Positions 1-9,582 are shown, counted from the stretch's first letter. The stretch is 9,620 nucleotides of DNA from Pseudomonadota bacterium (GCA_021787175.1 JAJYMF010000331.1:1-9620); one strand, 5' to 3'. The notes: a model not told the origin generated them from the letters alone. Made by a program: numbers and translations.

Positions 1-1380
<1,380 letters not shown>

Positions 1381-1406
1381 GGTTCAGTCTCCGGTTCCGG
1401 CGCCGA

Positions 1407-5561
<4,155 letters not shown>

Positions 5562-5570
5562 GGTGGGATA

Positions 5571-5576
5571 CCGCCT
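5571..5576 (-). promoter_or_regulatory. Probable rpoB ribosome binding site (AGGCGG)
   Basis: AGGCGG on the minus strand lies 9 nt before the rpoB ATG. It is a weaker match to AGGAGG than the sites before rplL, rplJ, rplK, rplA and rpoC, which carry GGAG or AGGAG. It is part of CCTAGGCGG. No better site or alternative in-frame start fits the conserved beta N-terminus, so the ATG at 5561-5559 is kept. Confidence 0.5.
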
Positions 5577-5616
5577 AGGTCGGTGTGACGCCGGTGGAGC
5601 ACCGGCAGGGGTGTAA

Positions 5617-5700
5617 GCGAGGGTCAGAGGTCAGACGTCAGATCGGGGCAGGTGCGCGGGCATCCGGCTCACATCTCACGTCTCATCTCTCACCGCTCGC
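5617..5700. repeat. Inverted repeat built of 7-bp tandem units, rplL-rpoB spacer
   Basis: On the plus strand 5622-5642 holds three heptamers (GGTCAGA, GGTCAGA, CGTCAGA). 5668-5695 holds four (CTCACAT, CTCACGT, CTCATCT, CTCACCG). Read on the opposite strand, the second array begins GGTGAGA, GATGAGA, CGTGAGA. The arms 5622-5643 and 5673-5694 agree at 18 of 22 positions when inverted, and GCGAG/CTCGC (5617-5621, 5696-5700) extends them with one unpaired base. Three of the four differences are at the fourth position of successive heptamers, C in one arm and G in the other. The central spacer is 5644-5672. The repeat is seen directly; any function is unknown. Confidence 0.75.
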
Positions 5701-5716
5701 GATTCCGGTAGCAGGG

Positions 5717-5743
5717 AAAGGCCGGGGGCTTGCGCCCCCAGCC
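5717..5743 (-). terminator. Attenuator-like GC-rich hairpin with GCAA loop in rplL-rpoB spacer
   Basis: On the transcribed strand 5743-5734 (GGCTGGGGGC) pairs with 5729-5720 (GCCCCCGGCC) as a continuous 10-bp stem, including one U-G wobble, closed by a GCAA (GNRA) tetraloop at 5733-5730. It is followed by only three U residues (5719-5717) and then CCC. On the plus strand the wobble would be an A-C mismatch, so the fold favours the rpoB transcript. In E. coli a partial terminator between rplL and rpoB lowers polymerase transcription relative to stalk proteins. This hairpin sits in the corresponding place, and a leaky terminator is the natural inference. The short U-tract argues against efficient termination, and a processing or pausing role is possible. 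Confidence 0.5.
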
Positions 5744-5753
5744 TCGACTTGCT

Positions 5754-5845
5754 GTCATTCCCGCGATCGCGGGAATCCCGTGACCTTCGCTTTCAAAGGC
5801 ACAGGAACCCGGCTCATCGCACATCTCTGTGCTGGCCGGGATGAC
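5754..5845. repeat. REP/MITE-like palindromic element
   Basis: The element is bounded by inverted ends GTCATTCCCG (5754-5763) and CCGGGATGAC (5836-5845). Inside the left end is a perfect 20-bp palindrome at 5757-5776, each half being ATTCCCGCGA or its complement. The right half folds as a long hairpin: CCCGGC (5808-5813) pairs with GCCGGG (5835-5840), with an inner GCACA/TGTGC stem (5819-5823, 5828-5832). Palindromes of the GTCATTCCCGCG...CGCGGGAAT type are dispersed, non-autonomous intergenic repeats in many proteobacteria, including xanthomonads and Neisseria. No transposase is present. It probably inserted into the spacer; other copies in the genome would confirm it. Confidence 0.6.
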
Positions 5846-5860
5846 GACATCCTGTCGTCA
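5842..5860 (-). other. Inverted repeat overlapping the rplL stop codon
   Basis: TGACGACA (5842-5849) and TGTCGTCA (5853-5860) are perfect 8-bp inverted arms around a 3-nt loop. On the transcribed strand the 5' arm begins with the TGA stop of rplL (5860-5858). It abuts the palindromic element and shares its terminal TGAC, so it may mark the end of that element or form a small 3'-end hairpin on the rplL message. Confidence 0.5.
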
Positions 5861-6235
5861 CTTGAGTTCGACGGAGGCGCCAGCCGCCTCGAGTTCCTTC
5901 TTGAACTTCTCGGCATCGGCCTTGGACACGGCATCCTTGACCTCTTTCGGCGCGCCTTCGACCAGATCCTTGGCCTCCTTCAGGCCCAGACCGGTGATCG
6001 CACGCACCACCTTGATGACCTCGACCTTCTTCTCGCCCGCGGCCTTCAGGACCACGGTGAACTCGGTCTTCTCTTCGGCCGGGGCGGCGGCACCGGCCGC
6101 CGGGGCCGCGGCCACGGCCACCGGAGCGGCGGCGGACACGCCGAACTTCTCTTCCATCGCCTTGACCAGCTCCATCACCTCGACGAGGGACTTGCTGGAG
6201 ATCGCGTCGATGATCTGCTCGTTGCTGAGGGACAT
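5858..6235 (-). CDS. rplL: 50S ribosomal protein L7/L12, 125 aa
   Basis: L7/L12 forms the mobile multi-copy stalk of the large subunit that recruits and stimulates the translational GTPases IF2, EF-Tu, EF-G and RF3. The N-terminal dimerisation and L10-binding domain is residues 1 to about 33 (MSLSNEQIIDAI to MEEKFGV). A flexible Ala/Pro-rich hinge spans about 34-56 (SAAAPVAVAAAPAAGAAAPA). The globular C-terminal domain follows from TEFTVVLKAAG to the end, with the conserved factor-binding run KVVRAITGLGLKEAKDLVE. The protein is four residues longer than E. coli L7/L12, which the hinge explains. The ATG at 6235-6233 is preceded by AGGAG 9 nt upstream. It follows rplJ by 60 bp, as usual for co-translation with L10. 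Identification is certain. Confidence 0.99.
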   Translation of the reverse strand: MSLSNEQIIDAISSKSLVEVMELVKAMEEKFGVSAAAPVAVAAAPAAGAAAPAEEKTEFTVVLKAAGEKKVEVIKVVRAITGLGLKEAKDLVEGAPKEVKDAVSKADAEKFKKELEAAGASVELK

Positions 6236-6295
6236 GATCGGTAACTCCTGGATGACTGTTTGATGTGGACTCGTGACGCTGACGGACGGTGCCGG

Positions 6296-6823
6296 TCAGG
6301 CCGCCTGCTTCTGCCGGGCGACCGCGTTCGTCGCGCGCGCCAGCTGGGCGGCGGGCTCCGACAGGACGCGGACCAGCATCGTGGCGGGCTGGACCAGCAC
6401 GCTGAGCAGCATCGAAAGCGCCTGCTCGCGGGTCGGCAGCGAGGCCAGCACGTCCACATGGGACGCGGGGTAGGCCTTGCCGCCGATCACGACGAGACGG
6501 GCTTTCAGCTTCTCGTTGGCCTTGGCGAAATCCTTCACCAGTCGACCGGCCGCACCGGGATCTTCCGTCGAGAAGGCATACACCAGAGGACCGGTGAACT
6601 GGTCCTGGGCGCACTCGTACGAGGTGCCTTCCACGGCGCGGCGGATCAGGGTGTTCTTCGCAACCCTCACGAAGACCCCGGACGCGCGCGCCTTCCTGCG
6701 CAGCTCGGTGAGCTGCGCGACGGTCATGCCGGTGTACTCGGCGGCGACCAGCGAATGCGCCGTTGTGGCCACGTTCGCCAGTTCGGCAACGAGCTCTTTC
6801 TTTTGCGCAAGATTGAGCGCCAT
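6296..6823 (-). CDS. rplJ: 50S ribosomal protein L10, 175 aa
   Basis: L10 anchors the L7/L12 dimers to the ribosome at the base of the stalk and, as the L10(L12) complex, represses translation of its own message in E. coli and relatives. The start was placed at the ATG at 6823-6821 (MALNLAQKKELVAELANVA), which matches the universal MALNL start and has GGAG about 8 nt upstream. An upstream in-frame ATG at 6859 would add 12 unconserved residues and was rejected. Conserved blocks are AEYTGMTVAQLTELRRKAR, NTLIRRAVEGT, GAAGRLVKDFAKAN and LASLPTREQALSMLLS. The C-terminal helix (about residues 135-175), where L7/L12 dimers dock, is rich in Ala, Leu and Val. It is about ten residues longer than the E. 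coli protein. Expression is presumably tied to the long leader upstream. Confidence 0.98.
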   Translation of the reverse strand: MALNLAQKKELVAELANVATTAHSLVAAEYTGMTVAQLTELRRKARASGVFVRVAKNTLIRRAVEGTSYECAQDQFTGPLVYAFSTEDPGAAGRLVKDFAKANEKLKARLVVIGGKAYPASHVDVLASLPTREQALSMLLSVLVQPATMLVRVLSEPAAQLARATNAVARQKQAA

Positions 6824-6903
6824 TGCATTCTCCGAACCAGGTCCGGATGCGTCCTGCACCGGGTTCCCGTAGCGAGAGCGCCCCCGAATCCTTCGGGACC
6901 GCC

Positions 6904-6933
6904 GGCGTCCCGGCTCGTGCCGAGCCGGACGCC
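6904..6933 (-). other. Strong hairpin in the rplJ leader
   Basis: GGCGTCC plus GGCTCG (6933-6921) pairs with CGAGCC plus GGGACGCC (6917-6904), giving 13 base pairs with a single bulged base and a 3-nt loop. It ends about 80 nt before the rplJ start and is followed by the smaller hairpin at 6897-6883. The position fits a leader regulatory domain, but I cannot assign a known motif. Confidence 0.6.
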
Positions 6934-7177
6934 TGTCGTGGTGGCCGTTCCAGGAAAACCTGTTCGGGCAACACCATCTGCGCAGGCCGGGACCATGGTC
7001 CCGATTAAGACGTTCGCGACGCGCCGGGCTGCTCCATCGCAGTGGATGCTTCCATGCGGCCCGGTCGCGACGTTTCGCGTCGCCTGCGGTCTTTGACGGC
7101 TATCGGCCGCGCCGGTGACACCGATGCGGTCGATCGCCCCCAAATCCTGCCCCGGCTCAAGCCCCGGGGCGGTGGCC

Positions 7178-7200
7178 GCTGCGGTCCACGGGACCGCAGC
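7178..7200 (-). other. Perfect 10-bp hairpin after rplA stop
   Basis: GCTGCGGTCC and GGACCGCAGC are perfect complementary arms around a CGT loop, beginning 7 nt after the rplA stop codon on the transcribed strand. A second stem (7170-7149) follows 7 nt later. There is no downstream U-tract, so this is more likely an mRNA 3'-end stabiliser, pausing site or processing site between the rplKA and rplJL parts than an intrinsic terminator. Confidence 0.6.
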
Positions 7201-7206
7201 CTTGCG

Positions 7207-7905
7207 TCATTTGAGAATCAGCGTGGACGGGTCCACGGCGACACCGAGACCCATCGTGCTCGACAGCGACACCTTCTGCAGGTAGACGCCCTTGGAGGTG
7301 GACGGCTTGGCCTTCATCAGGTCGGCGAGCAGCGCGTTGAGGTTGTCCTTCAGCGCGTCCGGCTCGAAATTCACCTTGCCGATCGAGCAGTGCACGATGC
7401 CGGCCTTGTCGTTGCGGAACTTGACCTGTCCGGCCTTGGCGTTCTTCACCGCCGAAACCACGTCGGCCGTCACCGAACCGTCCTTGGGGTTCGGCATCAG
7501 GCCGCGCGGACCGAGCAGCTGGCCCAGCTTGCCGACCACGCGCATCGCGTCCGGGGTCGCGATGACGCGACCGAAGTTGAGCTCGCCGGCCTGCATCTTC
7601 TCGGCCAGATCCTCCATGCCGACGGCATCGGCACCCGCCGCCTTGGCGGCTTCGGCCTTCTCGCCGGCCGGGCAGAACACCGCCACGCGCACGGTCTTGC
7701 CGGTGCCGTGCGGCAGCATGGTCGAACCGCGCACGCCCTGATCCGACTTCTTGGCGTCGATGCCGAGGCGGATGGCGACATCCACCGACTCGACGAACTT
7801 GGTCTTGGCGTTGTCCTTGATGATCTTCAGGGCCGCATCGACCGGATACTGCTTGCCGGCCTCGATCGTTGTCATCGCCTTGAATCGCTTGCTGATCTTC
7901 GCCAT
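7207..7905 (-). CDS. rplA: 50S ribosomal protein L1, 232 aa
   Basis: L1 forms the mobile L1 stalk near the E site and helps release deacylated tRNA; in E. coli it also represses translation of the rplKA message. The sequence begins MAKISKRFKAM. It keeps the conserved blocks KFVESVDVAIRLGIDAKKSD and VRGSTMLPHGTGK (about 37-70), the family signature IATPDAMRVVGKLGQLLGPR (starting at residue 115) leading into GLMPNPK, and RNDKAGIVHCSIGKVNF. It ends TMGLGVAVDPSTLILK. The length is close to the 234 of E. coli. The ATG at 7905-7903 lies 3 bp after the rplK stop, and its GGAGG Shine-Dalgarno site is inside the last rplK codons, so the two are translationally linked. Identification is certain. Confidence 0.99.
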   Translation of the reverse strand: MAKISKRFKAMTTIEAGKQYPVDAALKIIKDNAKTKFVESVDVAIRLGIDAKKSDQGVRGSTMLPHGTGKTVRVAVFCPAGEKAEAAKAAGADAVGMEDLAEKMQAGELNFGRVIATPDAMRVVGKLGQLLGPRGLMPNPKDGSVTADVVSAVKNAKAGQVKFRNDKAGIVHCSIGKVNFEPDALKDNLNALLADLMKAKPSTSKGVYLQKVSLSSTMGLGVAVDPSTLILK

Positions 7906-7908
7906 GGC

Positions 7909-8340
7909 TCAGTCCTCCGTCCGCACGCCCATGCTGCGCGCGCTGCCCGCAATCGTGCGGACCGCCGCGTCCATACCCGCCGCCGTGAGATCGGGCATCT
8001 TGGCCTTGGCGATCTCCTCGAGCTGGGCACGGTTCAGCACCTTGCCGACTTTTTCCGTATTGGGGCGCTTGGAGCCCGATTCGATCCCGGCCGCCTTCTT
8101 GATCATCACGGTCGCCGGCGGCGTCTTGGTGATGAAGGTGAAGCTGCGGTCGGAGTAGGCGGTGATGATCACCGGAATGGGAATCCCCGGCTCCATCTTC
8201 TGCGTGGCCGCGTTGAAGGCCTTGCAGAACTCCATGATGTTGAGGCCGCGCTGACCCAGCGCGGGGCCGACCGGCGGCGAGGGGTTGGCCTGACCGGCCT
8301 TCACCTGCAGCTTGATGTAGCCGACGACTTTCTTTGCCAT
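7909..8340 (-). CDS. rplK: 50S ribosomal protein L11, 143 aa
   Basis: L11 binds the GTPase-associated centre of 23S rRNA, is needed for RelA activation, and forms part of the thiostrepton site. The N-terminal domain (about residues 1-70) carries QANPSPPVGPALGQRGLNIM, the proline-rich segment that contacts thiostrepton, and FCKAFNAAT. The C-terminal rRNA-binding domain (about 75-143) has TKTPPATVMIKKAAG and NRAQLEEIAKAKMPDL, and ends ARSMGVRTED. It is one residue longer than E. coli L11, the extra residue lying near 101-103. The ATG at 8340-8338 has GGAG 7 nt upstream. It is the first gene after the nusG spacer and so probably the first gene of the rplKA message. Identification is certain. Confidence 0.99.
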   Translation of the reverse strand: MAKKVVGYIKLQVKAGQANPSPPVGPALGQRGLNIMEFCKAFNAATQKMEPGIPIPVIITAYSDRSFTFITKTPPATVMIKKAAGIESGSKRPNTEKVGKVLNRAQLEEIAKAKMPDLTAAGMDAAVRTIAGSARSMGVRTED

Positions 8341-8363
8341 TTCAGTTCTCCGCGGGTGCTAAC

Positions 8364-8377
8364 GCCTGCTGTCAGGC
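8364..8377 (-). other. Small perfect hairpin in rplK leader
   Basis: GCCTG and CAGGC are perfect 5-bp arms around an ACAG loop on the transcribed strand, ending 23 nt before the rplK start codon. L1 represses rplKA in E. coli by binding the rplK leader. I cannot see a clear mimic of the rRNA L1 site here, so the regulatory meaning is open. Confidence 0.4.
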
Positions 8378-8395
8378 TCCCCGTTCCTGTTTGCT

Positions 8396-8493
8396 GCGGG
8401 ACCCGGGACCCAGGATTCGGGGCTCGGAAAAACAAAAGCGAATACTCGCGCCCTTGCTCTTCCGAGTCCCGAGTCCCGGATCCCGGATCCCGG
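8396..8493. repeat. Inverted pair of 32-bp heptamer arrays in nusG-rplK spacer
   Basis: Array 8462-8493 reads CCGAGTC twice, CCGGATC twice, then CCGG. Array 8396-8427 reads GCGGGAC, CCGGGAC, CCAGGAT, TCGGGGC, TCGG. Both are 32 bp with a 7-bp period. When inverted they match at 26 of 32 positions, and five of the six differences are transitions. In the transcribed-strand RNA three of these become G-U pairs, so about 29 of 32 positions can pair around a 34-nt loop (8428-8461). The stem begins 3 nt after the nusG stop and occupies most of the 156-bp spacer. GGGATTCGGGA-like heptamers between genes are, from memory, common in xanthomonads. The structure is seen directly; a function is not established. 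Confidence 0.8.
8428..8449 (-). terminator. Weak terminator-like hairpin with T-tract inside the heptamer repeat loop
   Basis: On the transcribed strand GCGA-GTAT-TCGC (8449-8438) is followed at once by TTTTGTTTTT (8437-8428). The stem is only 4 bp, which alone is too weak for a standard intrinsic terminator. The T-tract is also followed by the 3' arm of the large inverted repeat, so the two folds may compete. The secE-nusG and rplKAJL-rpoBC units are separate in E. coli, so a transcription boundary here is reasonable, but this reading is tentative. Confidence 0.3.
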
Positions 8494-8496
8494 CCC

Positions 8497-9057
8497 TCAG
8501 GCCTTCTCCACCTGGGCGAACTCGAGTTCGACCGGGGTGGAGCGGCCAAAAATCAGCACCGCGACGCGCACGCGGCTCTTGTCGTAATCCACGCTCTCGA
8601 CGACGCCGTTGAAATCGTTGAACGGGCCTTCGGTAACGCGCACCATCTCGCCCGGCTCGAACAGCACCTTCGGCCGCGGCTTCTCGACGCCTTCCTGCAC
8701 GCGCTGCAGGATCGCGTCGGCCTCGCTGTCCTTGATCGGCAACGGGCGGTCGGCGGTGCCGCCGATGAAGCCCATCACCTTCGACGTTTCCTTGACCAGA
8801 TGCCAGCACTCGTCGTCGATGCGCAGCGCCTTGCCGTCCTCGCTGGTCTCGATCTGCACCAGCACGTAGCCGGGAAAGAACTTGCGCTCGCTGCGGCGCT
8901 TCTGGCCGCCGCGCATCTCCAGCACCTCTTCGGTCGGCACCAGCACTTCGCCGAATCGTGCCTCCATGCCGGCACGGCGGATGCGCTCCTCGAGCGAGCG
9001 CTTGACCTGGTTTTCGAAGCCCGAGTAGGCGTGCACGACATACCAACGCTTGGCCAT
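8497..9057 (-). CDS. nusG: Transcription termination/antitermination factor NusG, 186 aa
   Basis: NusG binds the clamp of elongating RNA polymerase, suppresses pausing, and connects the polymerase to Rho or to ribosomal protein S10. The NGN domain spans about residues 3-115 (KRWYVVHAYSGFENQVKRSL, then FGEVLVPTEEVLEMRGGQKR, RKFFPGYVLVQ and VMGFIGG). The KOW domain spans about 133-183 (FEPGEMVRVTEGPFNDFNGV), with the IFGR tip at 169-172 where Rho and S10 contact E. coli NusG. A segment at about residues 70-83 (ETSEDGKALRIDDE) is eight residues longer than in E. coli. The ATG at 9057-9055 lies 9 bp after the secE stop, with a GAGGG Shine-Dalgarno site overlapping that stop, so the two genes are co-translated. 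Identification is certain. Confidence 0.99.
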   Translation of the reverse strand: MAKRWYVVHAYSGFENQVKRSLEERIRRAGMEARFGEVLVPTEEVLEMRGGQKRRSERKFFPGYVLVQIETSEDGKALRIDDECWHLVKETSKVMGFIGGTADRPLPIKDSEADAILQRVQEGVEKPRPKVLFEPGEMVRVTEGPFNDFNGVVESVDYDKSRVRVAVLIFGRSTPVELEFAQVEKA

Positions 9058-9066
9058 GGTGCGCCC

Positions 9067-9453
9067 TCAGTTCCCGATCTTCAGCAGGTGATCGAGGATG
9101 GCCCACTTCAGGACCACGTCGATCAGACCCAGCACCAGTGAAATGACCACCACCACGATCGCGATCACGATCGTGGTGCGTACGGTTTCGTCTCGGGTCG
9201 GCCAGATCACCTTGCGCAGCTCCAGCTGCGATTCGGCCAGGAAGGCGCGCGCTGCGCGGCCCGGCGCGGTGATCGCCGCGATGCCGAGCGCGACCACCGT
9301 GGTGGCCACCACCCCCAGCGTGCGCACCGACTGCGGCAGATTGCCGAAGTAATAGAAACCGGCGAGCCCTGCCAGCAGCACCAGCACCGCCAGCACCAGC
9401 TTGCCGATGTCCGCGGCGCTGAGACCGCCGTGTTGTTCCGCCTTGACGTTCAT
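9067..9453 (-). CDS. secE: Preprotein translocase subunit SecE, 128 aa
   Basis: SecE is the essential small subunit of the SecYEG protein-conducting channel in the inner membrane. Three hydrophobic segments are visible at about residues 17-37, 44-63 and 93-115, the same three-span form and nearly the same length as E. coli SecE (127 aa). The conserved core is the amphipathic run ESQLELRKVIWPTRDETVRT (about 74-93) leading into the last span (TIVIAIVVVVISLVLG), which clamps SecY. The start chosen is the ATG at 9453-9451 (MNVKAEQHGG), with AAGGA about 5 nt upstream and an N-terminus of normal length. In-frame ATGs further upstream at 9486 and 9492, and one inside the tRNA at 9567, were rejected. 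It lies 53 bp after tRNA-Trp and 9 bp before nusG, the standard arrangement. Confidence 0.97.
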   Translation of the reverse strand: MNVKAEQHGGLSAADIGKLVLAVLVLLAGLAGFYYFGNLPQSVRTLGVVATTVVALGIAAITAPGRAARAFLAESQLELRKVIWPTRDETVRTTIVIAIVVVVISLVLGLIDVVLKWAILDHLLKIGN

Positions 9454-9472
9454 CGTTTCCTTTGCGCCGCGC

Positions 9473-9485
9473 TGCGCCAAGCGCA
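9473..9485 (-). other. Small hairpin between tRNA-Trp and secE
   Basis: TGCGC and GCGCA are perfect 5-bp arms around a TTG loop on the transcribed strand, in the 53-bp gap between the tRNA 3' end and secE. It could help separate tRNA processing from secE translation, but the sequence is GC-rich and the stem may be incidental. Confidence 0.3.
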
Positions 9486-9506
9486 TCGCCATTGCAATTC
9501 GCCCAG

Positions 9507-9582
9507 TGGCACGCCAGGAGGGACTCGAACCCCCAACCTGCGGTTTTGGAGCCCGCTGCTCTGCCAATTGAGCTACTGGCGT
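9507..9582 (-). tRNA. trpT: tRNA-Trp, anticodon CCA
   Basis: The 76-nt sequence folds as a standard cloverleaf. The acceptor ACGCCAG pairs with CTGGCGT (1-7, 66-72), the discriminator is G73 and the CCA end is encoded. The D-arm is GCTC/GAGC with AATTGGCA loop. The anticodon loop CTCCAAA has CCA at 34-36 (plus-strand 9549-9547). The variable region is AGGTT. The T-arm GGGGG/CCCTC has one G-U pair and a TTCGAGT loop. The anticodon stem GCGGG/ACCGC has four Watson-Crick pairs, but 31-39 is G-A, where E. coli tRNA-Trp has U-A. G73 and the CCA anticodon are the main TrpRS identity elements and are intact. In this cluster tRNA-Trp usually follows tuf and precedes secE; the tuf gene would lie beyond the window end. 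Confidence 0.98.

Larger units (their letters stand above)
6824..7206 (-). promoter_or_regulatory. rplA-rplJ spacer: hairpin-rich L10 leader
   Basis: These 383 bp contain no gene. In gammaproteobacteria this spacer carries the rplJ leader bound by L10(L12) for feedback control. In transcript order I see these structures: a perfect 10-bp stem with a 3-nt loop at 7200-7178; a GCCCCGG/CCGGGGC stem at 7170-7149; a GCGACG/CGTCGC stem at 7083-7067; a 16-bp palindrome (CGGGACCA and its complement) at 7003-6988; a CAGG-TTTT-CCTG stem at 6962-6951 inside a possible kinked internal loop; a 13-bp stem with one bulge at 6933-6904; and a CCCGAA-GGA-TTCGGG hairpin at 6897-6883. None has a U-tract, so none is a classical terminator. 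No promoter matches well; CTTAAT at 7010-7005 is only a 4/6 match to TATAAT. The regulatory role is inferred from position. Confidence 0.6.

Noticed and set aside
5622..5695. CRISPR array suggested by the repeated heptamers
   Set aside because: Units are only 7 bp, directly adjacent with no spacers, and inverted between arms; no cas genes are present.
5585..6244. Plus-strand frame covering the rplL-rpoB spacer (219 codons)
   Set aside because: It is antisense to rplL and runs through palindromic repeats; there is no plausible protein. The spacer is better explained as repeats and an attenuator.
6824..6859. N-terminal extension of L10 from the upstream in-frame ATG
   Set aside because: The extra 12 residues are not part of the family, and the downstream ATG has a proper Shine-Dalgarno site and the universal MALNL start.
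7005..7010. CTTAAT as a -10 box for an rplJ promoter
   Set aside because: It is only a 4/6 match, and no TTGACA-like element lies 16-18 bp upstream on the minus strand.
7093..7098. TTGACG as a -35 element
   Set aside because: It lies on the plus strand, opposite to every gene here, with no matching -10 sequence and no plus-strand gene to serve.
7042..9141. Plus-strand frame spanning rplA, rplK, nusG and the end of secE (699 codons)
   Set aside because: It runs antisense through four certain genes and the heptamer repeat; the composition is that of a shadow frame.
9454..9567. N-terminal extension of SecE into the tRNA gene
   Set aside because: The frame is open by chance through the tRNA. 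The ATG at 9453 has AAGGA upstream and gives the normal 128-residue SecE.
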